Source: Lycorma delicatula
Taxonomy: Eukaryota > Arthropoda > Insecta > Hemiptera > Fulgoridae
Assembly (NCBI RefSeq): GCF_047948215.1
Contig: NC_134464.1
Coordinates: 3,172,001 to 3,236,000, forward strand
Reading direction: 5' to 3'
DNA: 64,000 bases
Within the stretch, counting starts at the first letter, position 1; every line of letters starts with the position of its first letter. Shown here in pieces: positions 13,301 through 24,369 of this stretch. The position numbers and the translations under genes are program-made. The notes below the pieces were generated by a model. It did no database searches, was not told where the DNA came from, and saw nothing but the letters and a program-made list of their open reading frames with translations.

Positions 13301-13621
13301 GTAACCCCCTCATAATAATCTTTCCTGAAAAGTTAACATGTATAATTTACATAGACTTTACCCCTCTCTGATTACAACTAATTTTTTTACATTTGTTTTC
13401 TAGATAGACAAAAATAAAAATGGTGAAATTTTTCAAATTTTTTTATAATTTATTTCCTGTAAAATCGATTCTATAAAAGCAATTAATTAACTTAAAATAA
13501 AAAGAATTAATAAGATATATTTATTTTTCTAATTTACTGCGGGTGTATTTTACATTAGAAATTTTTCCAGTCTCTGTTCGTCTTATTCTAAAAAATAATA
13601 ATTAAACACTTACGGTACAAG
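10365..13621. other. Long AT-rich stretch, no gene seen
   Basis: I see no transposon protein, SINE head or RNA gene in these 3.2 kb. Open frames at 11199-11393, 11485-11682 and 12218-12481 lack any recognisable motif. 11220-11390 is a pyrimidine-rich block. Possibly intron or intergenic DNA. Confidence 0.5.
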
Positions 13622-13714
13622 AATATCCTACAAAGAAAATTCGGTTTAAAATTTTGTTTCCTTTAAGTCTTTAAGGAAACAAAATTTTAAACCGAATTTT
13701 CTTTGTAGGATATT
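13622..13714. repeat. 93-bp near-perfect inverted repeat (hairpin)
   Basis: The left arm (from aatatcctacaaagaaaatt at 13622) is the reverse complement of the right arm (ending tttgtaggatatt at 13714). The arms are about 44 bp with one extra T near the centre, and the loop is only 4-5 bases. It has no coding content, and no transposon ends are visible outside the arms. It could be a foldback end, a recent palindromic duplication or a hairpin-RNA locus. Sequence alone does not decide. Confidence 0.9.
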
Positions 13715-14860
13715 TTTATTTAATTTTTACGTCGGTAAATAGAAAAACCTAATAATAAATAGTTTTGGGTTCTGATAGCGGTATTTATAAACAAATTTGA
13801 AAGCTGTAAAATAACATTGCGATAGATTTTATTCCGTATTATTTAAATTAAATATTTCATCAAAATCGTTTTCATTAGAACATTTAAGTAGTCGGTTGAA
13901 GAAATAATTCTTCTTAGGATATTTATTAACGTTTTAATAAGTAAATATTTTTCTTAAACTGACGTTTAAAATTTCTGAATTCGAAACTTCAGAATTTCAC
14001 ATTAAAATGATAATATTATAGTAACCAAACGTACGCGTCGGTAATAATAAAGCGAATTTATTAATTAATTATAAAAATATATTAATAATTTTAGTTAATT
14101 GAATTACCTCGCGAAACTTTTATAAATAGAAACTGAAAACTATCGGAGGAAAATTGGAATCGTGGAATATCGTAGGAAATTAGGTAATCGTATGCGATCT
14201 CTTTACAGATAACAAAAGATTTTCTGAAACGTTATTTCCTCATCTATTACCGATTAAGAATATACGTCGGTGTAAACTTTGATATAGAAACAAAACTAAT
14301 TTTTTTCCTCGATATGTTTATACTTGGACGTTTATTTTAATTTAACCGGCGTTCTTGTGTTCTGTAGTTCCTAACATTCCTACCGCTCGATAAATAACAT
14401 TTTTTAGGTGTTTACGCTTTATTGCGATTTTAAATAGCGTGAAATCGAACTGTTTTTATTTATTAGAATTTTGTTTGCGAAATTTATTCGCGGTTCGGGT
14501 TCGCGTTTGTAAGTTCGTAGTCGAAATGTTTTATATACGTTTATAGTTTTAATTGTAATTTTAATAACCCGTTCTCGTAATTATATTAAATATTCGCTAT
14601 AAAAAAATTATTTTTTGTCGAAATAACATTTCTACGCTGTCGTAATAATACTTATCTTAAGAAATAATGTAAAAAAAATTATTCTTAAATATGTAAGAGC
14701 CTGATACATTAAAAAACAAATGACGTTAAAATTAATTATTTTAAATAAACGACAGAAAAATAAACGAAAATAACAATTTTCAAAAGATTTTTGGTAATAT
14801 TTAAACATTATACTATTTAACGTAGTAGTTTCCCCCAAAATTACCTGCAGCCATGTTTTA
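13715..14860. other. AT-rich stretch, no gene seen
   Basis: Strongly AT-rich, with no recognisable element before the promoter-like block that follows. Confidence 0.5.
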
Positions 14861-14864
14861 TGAT

Positions 14865-15010
14865 TTTGATGACGTCGCTGCTGTTCCGTAGATATATAGT
14901 TATTTCCCCATGGTGACGTCACTCTTCCGAGGGCTAGCTAGTAGTTAAAAGGCGCAGTGCGTATTAAGGTCGGTCTCAGTCGATCTTCTGCCGCTGCACT
15001 GGATGCGTCT
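14865..15010 (+). promoter_or_regulatory. Promoter-like block: CRE motifs, TATA-like box, Inr-like site
   Basis: Two cAMP-response-element-type sites lie 44 bp apart: tgacgtcg at 14870-14877 and a perfect palindromic tgacgtca at 14914-14921. About 30 bp upstream of an arthropod initiator-like tcagtc (A at 14978) is a TATA-like gttaaaagg (14944-14952). GC content rises here relative to both flanks. I see no convincing downstream exon: the 130-codon frame at 15323-15715 is unrecognised. The arrangement is consistent with a plus-strand core promoter, but the call rests on short motifs only. Confidence 0.3.
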
Positions 15011-15322
15011 TCCTTTTCGGTTGATTTTAACTCGGTGGAATATAGTCTATATATACGTATATTATTTGTTATTCTTTACGAAAAATAACACACTTTTAAT
15101 ATTGTCTTTTATTTAAATTGTTTTGTATCGTTCTTATTTATTTGTTTAAATTAATTTTTGTGGTGTTTAGATAATTATGTATTTAAATAGTTGGTGTTTA
15201 TTAAATAAACGATTTATAATTGGTTTGCTGAAATTATTTAAAAATTTTCTTTACGTAAGCGTATTTAAGGCAGAGTTGTTTATCATTTTTTTTTTAATTT
15301 AAAAAAAATTATTTTCTTATTT

Positions 15323-15715
15323 ATGTTTATTTTTTATTTTCTTTTTTACGGAAATATATGTGTAAGCCGCGTCGATTGCGACACCTCACAGCACCGTGGC
15401 CGCGAGAGAACTAAACCGTTCGCTAGGGATGCACACGTTCGGCATCTCCACAACTTCCATACCGGCATCCCTTCCCCGGATTCCGTCCCTTTAAACCACC
15501 CCCCTTTCATCTTGTTCTATCCTGTATTGTACCTCCACCCTTTATACCGTCTATCCCTGCATACTGTGCACCCGGCAGGACCTCGTACCGCGCAATCTCC
15601 TCTCTATCCTTTTAACCCCTACCCTCACCTGTTCCTCCTTTATCTATCTCCTCTTCTACTGTTCTGCTACCGTAAACTCTCTTTCTCTCCCGATTCCAAA
15701 ATCTCCAGATCGTAA
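15323..15715 (+). other. Unrecognised 130-codon open frame in a pyrimidine-rich block
   Basis: I do not recognise this protein. It starts with hydrophobic residues encoded by T-rich DNA, then a polar stretch (DCDTSQHRGRERTKPFARDAH), then a Leu/Pro/Tyr/Phe-rich remainder produced by a C/T-rich plus strand. Such composition is typical of translated polypyrimidine DNA. No splice context was identified. It lies 350 bases downstream of the promoter-like block, which is the only reason to list it. More likely chance than a gene. Confidence 0.15.
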
Positions 15716-15719
15716 AACG

Positions 15720-17597
15720 TCAATTCCACGCTAATTTTTTCAGCATTTTATATTATCTATAACCGTATTTGCCGTTATATTATTACTTATATTTAGTTTT
15801 TAATCGCTTTTTAATAAAAAGCGCCAAGTACTTGTGCGATATAACTACTTTACGTATTAATATTTTTGCAGAGTTTCCATTTAATTCGCTATTGCACTTA
15901 CACGGTCTTTAAACCCTAAGAGGCTTAAAGAAATTTAAAAAATGTATAGAAGTATTCTCCTCGTACGGATCTACTGTCCTGGAAACGATTCGTTTTATTT
16001 CGTAGTCGGTACGCTAGCTTAATTTCGGTCGCGATATACGTTGACTTATTGCTCGCTGTAAAATAGTGCGGTAAGCTCAAATTCCGACGGTCTAAGGAAC
16101 TATAAGACTTTGAAACGACCAAGTCTTTAAAAACTTTGCAAGAATATCTTTATCCGATCGGTTGTGACTGTACGACACCATCTTGTTGGAGTCAAAGGAT
16201 TGATTACCGCTTCAGTATACATCGATGAAATATTGATTGCAAAATTAAAAAAAAAAACTGCGCTATTAATACTTTTTTTATTATTTTTTTAAATAAGATT
16301 CGGACCGTTATATAATGCCCGTTAATTCCAGCCCCCCAAAAAATCTTTTATTTAATATTATTTAATTTTTTTTTTAATATTATTTAATTAAAATCAGTAC
16401 ACAGAGGGAATTATTTATATTTCTTCCTGCTTCTCCTCCTCCTACTCCTATTCCTTGTTCCTTGAACAAGTGCCCTAAGAATTTAATCGGCCGTTGTGAT
16501 TCTGTGCGTGGCGCCGTACTAGCTTCTCGGTAACCGCAGAATAGTGTCTTCTTTATCGGCGATCTAATTGGACCCGAGGCGCTCAAAGCACCTCGGGAAC
16601 CAAAAAAATAAAAAGGAATAGAAAGAGGCAGGCTTTTTCTATTCCTACCTACAATCTATCTGCCGTTGAATACCTGCGTTCCAAGCCCTCCCAAATAACA
16701 GATGATATTTAGTCCGACAAGCGACAGTTTCATGTTGTACTTCGATGTGTGGCTGTACGCTAAAGACTTATTCGCTTTTGAAACGGCACACTGAATCCGC
16801 TCGGTAGCGGAAGGTTATACATGTTTAGGCGGGTGCTTGTTTGCGTCCACGTCACCGTCTTCCAAGATGAAATTAATACTAACAGTAAAATAGTATTTCC
16901 ACCCCTTTCATTTTTTGTCACATTTTAAATGCGTATCTCTTACCGACCAAAAAAACATTAAATATAGGTTTTTTTAAGTCTACAAATCTGAACGATTATT
17001 TCCTCCTGATAAAATTACAGCCATGAACACTGAAAAGGTTTAACGTATGGAAACGATTAATTTATTTTTATTGCGCGTAGTTTAATTTGTAAATTAATGG
17101 TTTTCTACGCTTCTGTAGCGAATAAAGCTAACGAATTTCTCACTAAAACAGTATTCGATACAAAATATATTCCACATATTTCACGGTCAAAGATAGCGAG
17201 GCGACTTTATACTCAGGTGTTGAAATAAGCTTTGTCTACCTATTAGTTATTTGCGTTATCGTAAAAACCGTTAATTTATTAATTTTATAGACCTTGCACG
17301 ACCTGAATCCCATTCGTATGATTATATATTTATCCGATTGTGTCTTTTCCTATGAGGTTGAAGCCTCATCTGATAACTCTTTTCATTATAAAGTGAAAAA
17401 AATCGAGGACGGACTTAACTTTGTGCTCGATCATTTTTGGAATAAACTATTCGGTTTAATTTTATTATTAAAATTGTCCGTTAGCTAACGGGACATATTT
17501 TTAGATTATTTCTTTGTTTCTTTTGCGGATTTGTAAAGTAGGTTTTTTGAGAAAAATTTCAGTAATGAAATCGTATTGCTTAACGTAATTTGGTTTT
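15720..17597. other. Non-coding stretch with small palindromes
   Basis: No gene is supported. 16455-16475 holds the palindrome cttgttccttgaacaag. 16565-16595 holds a ccgagg/cctcgg stem. 16614-16646 holds ggaatagaaa pairing with tttctattcc. Three stem-forming motifs in about 190 bases may be the remains of one structured repeat, but I cannot name it. Confidence 0.45.
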
Positions 17598-17849
17598 TGC
17601 GGCATTTTTCCCACCACCACCCCATTCGGTCGCCCTAAAGCATAAGACTGAATGTCCGAGCCGTAAAGGGCTACTGTGCCTCAAAACGGTTTAGCGACCG
17701 ATATCTGAATTAGCTCCTAGAGCTTACCTAACTGCGTGAGCGGAATAAGCGTGGTGCCCTATACCACTCGCTTTCGTTTCCCACCGCCCACTTGTCATAT
17801 ATTTCTAAAACGGGTGGGCGCACCCCGTCAACATACTAAAATATATGAC
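17598..17849 (-). repeat. Hairpin-ended dispersed repeat (family H), copy 1
   Basis: The reverse complement of this stretch matches 57836-58058. Shared landmarks in order are: a gtcatatat...atatatgac hairpin with a g/c-rich top (17794-17849); a middle block containing ccgctcacgc and gctctaggagct; and an end with gctttagggcgaccgaatgg and ggtggtgg followed by aaatgcc. It has no coding potential. It begins within about 30 bases of the 3' end of the R1-like LINE at 17870-19310, in the same orientation. It may be a non-autonomous element or a mobilised 3' tail. Confidence 0.75.
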
Positions 17850-17869
17850 TTGTCGATAAATAAAAATTA

Positions 17870-19310
17870 ATTCTGTCAAGGACAGCGATTTGGTGCCACG
17901 CCTAGATTTCTGAATGCCAGCGAGTACCTGTCCACCTTATAGCGCCTGGAGCTATATGTGACCGATGGCCAGTGATTTCTCGAGGGTAGCTTCCAACGGC
18001 AAGCGGTAGGAGTCTTATATCCCTTAAATTACTGATGCCGGTTGAACAAAGCAACGACATCAAGGAACTCACACGGTCCGACGATGCGGCTCGTGCCACA
18101 TCGACTCGCCGCTTATGAGCGGCCAGTTTACCCCCTGATCTCTGTTCCAGGGTGGCCTAAGTTCTGGCCCCCCCACAAGAGCTGGACAGTCGAACGTCTT
18201 ATGTTCGTTCGACTGGAACTCCCCGCAGACGCACAGCTCATCGGCTGCCGGGTGGAACCATACCAAATATTAGTTAAAATTCGCGAGGTTGGAGAGCGCT
18301 TGGGCTTCCGTTGCTCTTAAAAACGAACTAGAGGTGTAACATTCCCCCAAGTCCTGTATAAATGATGATGTAAAAATGAAACTGATAGAAATTTAGAACC
18401 GGTGCGTTGCGATCACTTTCCGCTCTGGAACAGGCCCGGCTCGAAACCGCATTCTAAATACCTCGGCCCTTCCTACTTCTTTGCAATTTCTACGTGGCCG
18501 TCCGAACTTTCACTATTAAATCGATGATGAGAGTCTTTTCCAATACGGTGGTAGCCTCGTAGGAGGTTGTTTCAAACACACCAGTGCATACGATTAAGAC
18601 TTTGCGCTGGGCACTCACTAAATTTTGAATAAGTGCTCGATTTCTTTCCAACCTATGCGCCCAAACGTACGCAGCATAAGAGGTCATACTTTCCAAGACA
18701 CTTCGGTGCACCATGTACAAGTGACGGCCCGACAGCCCGTAATCCTTTCCAGCAATCCTCCTAAGCTTCTGCATCACAGAGACGTCGTCCGCTGCTACTG
18801 GCCTAATGTTGTTGCTAAACAGCAACTTCTCATCAAACAAAACTCCTAGGTACTTATGAACTCTAACTCGGCTGATTACACAGCCTTTATACTTAATATG
18901 GGGTTACGAATGTACGATGATTTATCTGCACCCTTGAGAAGCAATCACTTCGTCTTGGGCACAGACATCTTTAAATTTTGCATGTCCATCCAGCCCTCTG
19001 CGGATGACAAAGCCGCCTGTATCCGGTTTTCTATTTGCGGTCGTGAATTACCACGAACTAACAGGAGACAGTCATCGGCGAAAGCCTGGGCCGTGACCCC
19101 TTGGGAATGTCAGACAGGCAACAGACGGAATAATATATCCGGGTCAAGTTGGTCAATCCCCGGTGCCTTTCTTAGTGCCATTCGAGAAACCACTCGGTCT
19201 ACATCTATGAGATCCACAGCCCGTACGCCAGTGAATGGTGTCTCAGCCGCCCTGACGCCGATTTCTGCTTCATCCTCCGGAGTGCTTAACGTAAAATAGA
19301 TTAAGGATTA
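17870..19310 (-). mobile_element. R1-like LINE, internally deleted
   Basis: On the minus strand the order is: a linker (GVRAAETPFTGVRAVDLID then RKAPGIDQLDPDIL near 19270-19130), the RT catalytic box (QAFADDCLLLVRGNSRPQ near 19090-19050), and SSAEGWMDMQNLKMSVPKTK. Then comes the frame at 18840-18490 with LFDEKLL, GKDYGLSGRHLYMVHRSV, SYAAYVWAHRLERN and SAQRKVLIVCTGVF. The C-terminal Cys/His knuckle is CVCGEFQSNEHKTFDCPAL (18230-18170). R1-clade ORF2 proteins have this layout. Between DPDIL and FADD about 150 expected RT residues, including motif A and the PQGS block, are missing within a few bases, so the copy carries an internal deletion plus later frameshifts. It is non-functional. Confidence 0.8.
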
Positions 19311-20020
19311 AATAGATAGACCGCCTCAAATTTTCTACCCTTATTATGATGCGAGTGATTTTGCTTCAAATTTATTCGCAAAGATACAGAGCGTGACGAG
19401 TACAAAGTTTAAAAATATTTAATCTGGAATTATAAATTTCGAGTTAGGTTTTTTTTATTAAAGGATTTTATTTTAATTTTTTTGTTTTGATATGATATAA
19501 ATTGCGAATTTTAAAACGATATCGAATAAATAAATAAATTGAAACAGCCGTGGCATTACTGTGCGGGGGAAATTGTCGAAAAGAAAAAAAGGTGGCGTGG
19601 ATTGGAGCTGAAGAAAAGTCGGTCGTTAAGATTTACGACCGAAAAGATAATATTTAATTAAAAGTAATTTTATAAATCTTTCCTTATTTACTTCACTTCT
19701 TTGAATTTGTAAGAAATGTGGCGTCGCAAAGGAATATTGAAAACTTTGTTCGGATTATGAAGTTATTTAATTTAATTTAACTCTCCTTTAAAATTTAAAT
19801 CAATTATCCGCGTTATCGTTTGATTTTGTGCGCTGATGTTTGTTTAAAACGATTTCTCTGAGTACCTTTCTTTTTACTTTCTTCCCGATATAGTGTGTTT
19901 CAAAACAAATATCGGGGTTTTAAAATCGCGTAGTTTTTATTAAGTTTTCCTATAAGCGTTGAATGCGAGCACCGTTCGTCAAACGCCACTCATCCGGTCG
20001 ATAGAAGAGTTCATCCCGTA
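19311..20020. other. AT-rich stretch, nothing recognised
   Basis: No coding or repeat signal that I can name between the R1-like LINE and the transposase relic. Confidence 0.45.
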
Positions 20021-20029
20021 CTTTATTCG

Positions 20030-20965
20030 GCGAGTCTGGAGTAATCGATGCGACAGCCGCTTCAGTCGTAAGTCTCAAGTCGCAGTAGTTTCTGTAGGTC
20101 GGCCGGTGACGGTGGCGTATACGCTTGAAACTTTATAAACCTCCAAAGAAAAGAAATCGTGCTAAAGCGGAGGCCACTGCAAACAAGCACTGCCATCCGG
20201 TCCCCGCCGACCGATCCAGCGGTCGGGGAGAATTTCGCCCCATCGATCTCGTACTGCGATCGCTTTTGCCAGCGAGGAGGCGCACCGCTTGTTGCGAAAA
20301 AAAGTTCTGCGGTTCGTATTGCGGTCGAGGAAAGAGCCGTATTTGTAGAATATCAAGATAGTTCGTTCCAGACGCGCTTGCTTCAGCGAAAAAGTAAACC
20401 CGCCGTCGGGATACGGTACGAAAAACCATCGGTATCGGGGAGTCTCGTTCCCACTGCAATATTTCGTTTGTATCCCCGGATACGCACATCGTAAGCGTTT
20501 ACTTTTCATTAACGTGAATTGTCGATTCGTCGCTGAATACGAAACGATAAAAAAGTCTTCATAGTCGCGGTGCGTCGTTTCATTTGCGAAGCTGTAGGCT
20601 TTGGAGCTTGTAACAGTTGTAAACGATACGCACGCAGTTGTAAGCGTTTCCTTAAAACTCTCCGCACAGACATCGCTGGAATCGCTAATTCGCGGTTAGC
20701 CTTCCTAACGGATTTTCAAGGACGACGCGCAAGAGACGATTCTCTTACACGTTCAAAATTGTCTTCGGACATACTGCATCGTCCTGTACTCTTCCCTTTA
20801 CAAATACAGCTAGCCGTTTCAAATTGTTTATACCGTCTACGGATGTTATTGTTATTCGGGAATCACGACAGAACCTCAAACGGTATAGCGGGCGGCGTGT
20901 AGCTGTGCGTGCGCATTGCGTGCGAGAGAGATAGACGGTAGGACGGGCGGAACAGTTCTTACATG
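20030..20965 (-). mobile_element. Tc1/mariner-type transposase relic
   Basis: The minus strand carries a broken transposase. Its N-terminal DNA-binding part reads KANRELAIPAMSVRRVLRK then LRAYRLQLLQAPKP (about 20710-20600). The core is near 20470-20240 in shifting frames: VYFFAEASASGTNYLDILQ, then the DRWIGRRGP block. The terminal catalytic segment is WPPLSPDLTPLDFFLW, visible by reading across a frameshift near 20165-20120. In this family the order is helix-turn-helix, FFFAEKTV-like strand, QQDGAPPH (second Asp, here degraded), then RWIGRGGP and SPDLTPLDFFLWG (third acidic residue). Only the last is well preserved. No terminal inverted repeats were found. A related C-terminal fragment lies at 33490-33850. 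Confidence 0.75.
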
Positions 20966-20989
20966 TTACGGAGTACATTAAGATAGCGC

Positions 20990-23390
20990 GGTATAAGCCA
21001 GACGTCAGCCTATATGCACATCAATATGCCGCACGCTATAATTACAGAAAACAGAACGCTCTCCTTCGAGGGTTCGCTACCTTGGCTGCTAATGCATTCA
21101 AGCTGAAGGTTCAGGACAATTATTTTCTCGTTCTATGTGCGTCTGCTTTCTTTTTCGCTCGGTTTTAAATTCGGATTCGATGTTTTCTGTTCGATCTGAG
21201 GTTCCTTTATTCCTTTTATCGTATCTTCATAAACGTTCCTATTTTCTACATTTTCTGTTTTTCAAAATAGTCCGCTAGCTTCTTCGCCGATCCTTGTAAT
21301 GTACCCGCAGAACATTAACCGTTTTTAGTCTTGGATTTTATCGATGCGCTTTCAGTTTTCTTGTGTAGATCTTTATCGTTTCTTAATTTATATTCCGCTT
21401 TTACTCTAATCGATCCGAGAATCTTTTTCGTAATTTTCTTACTTTCTTTATTTTCGATCGCCTCCGTCTTTCTTATTCTATAGAGTATTAATGCTTCCGG
21501 TTTAACGACGGTTTTATCCGGTAAGAACTCGGTTGATATCAAAACCTGAAATACGATTAAAACCGTATTAAGGTTAAAACAAAAATACGGTTAAACCTCA
21601 AATATCGCCTTTATTAAGTAAATGTCTGATCTCGGCGTTGTATTTTTTCATCAATTACTTTTTTAAAAGAATTATATTATTACCGCATTAAATTCGAAAG
21701 GTAGATGCTAGAGATGAAGTTTATAGCCGTTGATATTTCAGTTTATTAATCTGAAAATAAAATTACGTTTTGTGTTATTAAACTATGCGCCGCGGCAAGT
21801 TTTGTTTGTATTCTTTATAAATTATATACACTTGCGAGAAGGTAGACGTTGAGGGATGACAAAGTGAGACTGAAGTTGAGGATAAAGGTTTTCTTTACGT
21901 TAAACTTTTTCTGCTAGATCTAGGATTAAATCCGATATAACAGACGCAATAAATTTAATGTTTATCGTTTTACATTTTTCTTTCTTATTTCTTTGTTTAT
22001 GTACGTTACGTCTTGTTTTATTGTCCGATTATTTATTTTAAAATTCTTAAATATAATTTCATCAAATTTAAAAAAAAAGCGATAATAAAATTAACCTTTA
22101 CCGTTTTGATTTATGAAAACTCTTAAGTTAAATTTTATTTGTTTGCTGAATTTCTGTTTAGTAATTTGTTTGCTAAAATAATGTCAGATTATTTTTCTAT
22201 TCTTTTACTTTTTATTTTTTTTGTACGTTATTCTTTCTTAAGTTCATATTCGTACCGATGTTACGGTTAATATTCCGTATAGAGGTAACAGCGTTTGGTT
22301 TATAAGGCGTATATACTAGTAGAGTGTACTAATAAAAACGTAACGGGTGAAATTAATGCGCATCTTTTTATTTTAAATTTCTTGATTATATTTTCTTTAA
22401 ATATTTGAGTGATTTTGTAGATGCTTTCAGCTATAAAATGAAACATCATAATTTATTTACAAAACTTTTCTATAATGCATACGTTTTGTCAACGGGTGTC
22501 AGTCTTAGTGCTTGTTTCACGAGTGTATTTTTTAACGCGTTAATTTATAATTATTTTACCGGGAGATGCTTTCTTGTTAAGCGAGATGCATCCAAAAATG
22601 TTACTCGTATTAAAACAGATAGCTACGCAAGATTTTTTGTTTGTTTAATTTATTGTAACACTATATATAGTATTTTTTTTTTTTTTTTAATTTTTGACAA
22701 TCTTAATCGTGTAACGGTATAGGCAACCTTAAATAACTTTTTGATACTTAACGTAGAAAAAATATAATTTACGAAATGTTCCTGTCTTGAAACTCTGAGA
22801 GGCGATGAGAAATTAGCTCCCCTTGTATTTTGTAGGGGTAATAATACAAAAAAAAAAACGATTTCAGATATCTTAATGAAATTTTTGTAGACAAATTTTT
22901 TTAAATCAATTACACTGGTCAACCGTGGAAACGTTGTTTGAAAACCAATAACCGATTCTTATAGATTTTTGTGTGCCGGTTTCAGGAAAAATAGTCATAA
23001 AATTCCATCGCGTACTATTTTTTTCACTAAATAAATTTTTTTTAGTATTTTCAAAATTGGTAATCGATATATTTTATTTAAAAGTTGAATAAAAAATTAG
23101 GTCTGTGTTGATTGATACTTAGTTATTAGTTTATTTGGAATGAATACAAGCAGCGTTTATAATTTTGGTTCGATACAGTAAGATGAGTGACTAATAAGAT
23201 GATTAAATACGATTAATTAGAGCGATTGATGTTTGTCAAGGTGATGACTCGCTCATTCCTACTCCCCTTCTCTCTGCCGAAATAAAAATGAATCGTTTGC
23301 AAATAGAACATCGTGTCGAAAGGTTTTACTACTGTTAAATAGTTTTGTAAACCTTCTATACCGTTTTAGTTTTCTTTTTTTTTTGAAGTC
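20990..23390. other. Long AT-rich stretch, no gene seen
   Basis: The open frames at 21315-21542, 22405-22722 and 22650-22922 have no recognisable motif. 22740-23100 has several homopolymer runs and may be an unidentified repeat. Confidence 0.45.
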
Positions 23391-23439
23391 GTTTGATTTG
23401 TGCTCTCCTTGTGTTTTTATACTTCGACCTAAAAGATAA

Positions 23440-23800
23440 GAAAGAAATCGTGTATCCAAAATGTTATTCGGCAGTAAGCCCTATATCTCACGGCCCTGGT
23501 GTACCTTTAGTTTCAGAAAAACTAGAAGATATACTTAACGACTCCGAAACAGAGTCGCAGGATGATGATGATAATTTTATTTCTTAGTTCTGAACCGCAA
23601 CTCGTTTCACAGCGTGAACTGAACGACCGGTCAGAGATTTAACTCTTGGTAAAGTTTCAGCAGAACCTTTACGATCTAAATTAAAAGAAAAACTCTTTCT
23701 GGCCCCTGGCAGTTCTTTCTCGTGGTACAGAAACAGAGAAAAAGTCTTTGCTCCGTACTTTTCTGAAGATGGAAGATTAATGTTTTGTTAAAATGTTCTC
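23440..23800 (+). pseudogene. Fragment of an arthropod TE-associated protein with an FSWYRNRE motif
   Basis: The plus strand reads AVSPISHGPGVPLV, then an acidic SETESQDDDD stretch ending in a stop at 23587. After frame changes it continues with DLTLGKVSAEPLRSKLKEK and APGSSFSWYRNREKVFAPYF, then SEDGRLMFC and a stop. The order (PIPHGP-type motif, acidic region, L-x-RDLxLxKxxAExLxSxLKEK, FSWYRNRE, YFSED) matches, as I remember it, an uncharacterised multicopy protein common in insect and other arthropod assemblies. Its function is unknown to me. This copy holds only the middle part with at least two disruptions. My identification rests on memory of the motif order, not on a search. Confidence 0.55.
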
Positions 23801-23889
23801 GGTACGGTTTCTAGGTGTAAGAATTATAGCTTCCTCATTCTGTCGTTATATACGTCGCACTTCTCTCCCTAACGTTCTTTAAATCGCCG

Positions 23890-24340
23890 ACGAGGTCCTC
23901 AACTTCATTACAGAGAGTGTTGAACATCCTAATCACCTCTGCGACAACGTCTCCCGGGGTCGCATCGGATGACGACAATCACGCTTCCAGATCTTTCATG
24001 GCCGCTACCAACCTTTCTGGCTTTCATCGGTGGTACGACCCGTTTAGACCGGCTTGTTGTAGGATCTCCTCCTCCATCGATTCTAGGTCTGAATCTACAT
24101 CAGGATCCTGTGAACATTTCTCCTTCTTTTCTCTCGCTTCTCTTTTCTCCTTCTCCTTTTGCCTCGTTTCCCTCTCCGTTGTCTGCATTGCGTAATATGC
24201 TTTGCTTGTATTTTCGTTCCTTTGCCTTTTGAATTTTTTCCGTCTGGCCGGCCTTTCGCCACAAATAGCCAGGCGAACGCGGTCCCTCGTGCGATTCTAC
24301 TTCACTACTCGTATTAAATAAATATAAACAATTAAAAAAA
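23890..24340 (-). pseudogene. Charged ORF1/gag-like fragment
   Basis: One minus-strand frame reads coherently for about 140 codons with two stops. It starts with a Lys/Glu/Arg-rich stretch (TTERETRQKEKEKREAREKK), continues with DVDSDLESMEEEILQQAGLN, and ends with KPERLVAAMKDLEA and TPGDVVAEVIRMFNTLCNE. Charged coiled-coil followed by an amphipathic helical region is typical of ORF1 proteins of R1-like LINEs, and R1-like ORF2 fragments occur elsewhere in this window. A further block on the same strand at 24960-24780 (SSENVRRCVRSATDHFHGEV, KGIQEE) may be its upstream part, separated by AT-rich sequence. The assignment is inference. Confidence 0.4.
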
Positions 24341-24369
24341 TATCTACAGATGACAAGAATTGAAAACAA

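Noticed and set aside
18856..19299. 147-codon plus-strand frame
   Set aside because: Antisense shadow of the R1-like LINE. The minus strand reads RKAPGID and FADDCLLLV in the same place.
20125..20509. Several overlapping frames of 78-118 codons on both strands
   Set aside because: Only the minus strand carries transposase motifs, and those need frame changes. None of the frames is an intact gene.
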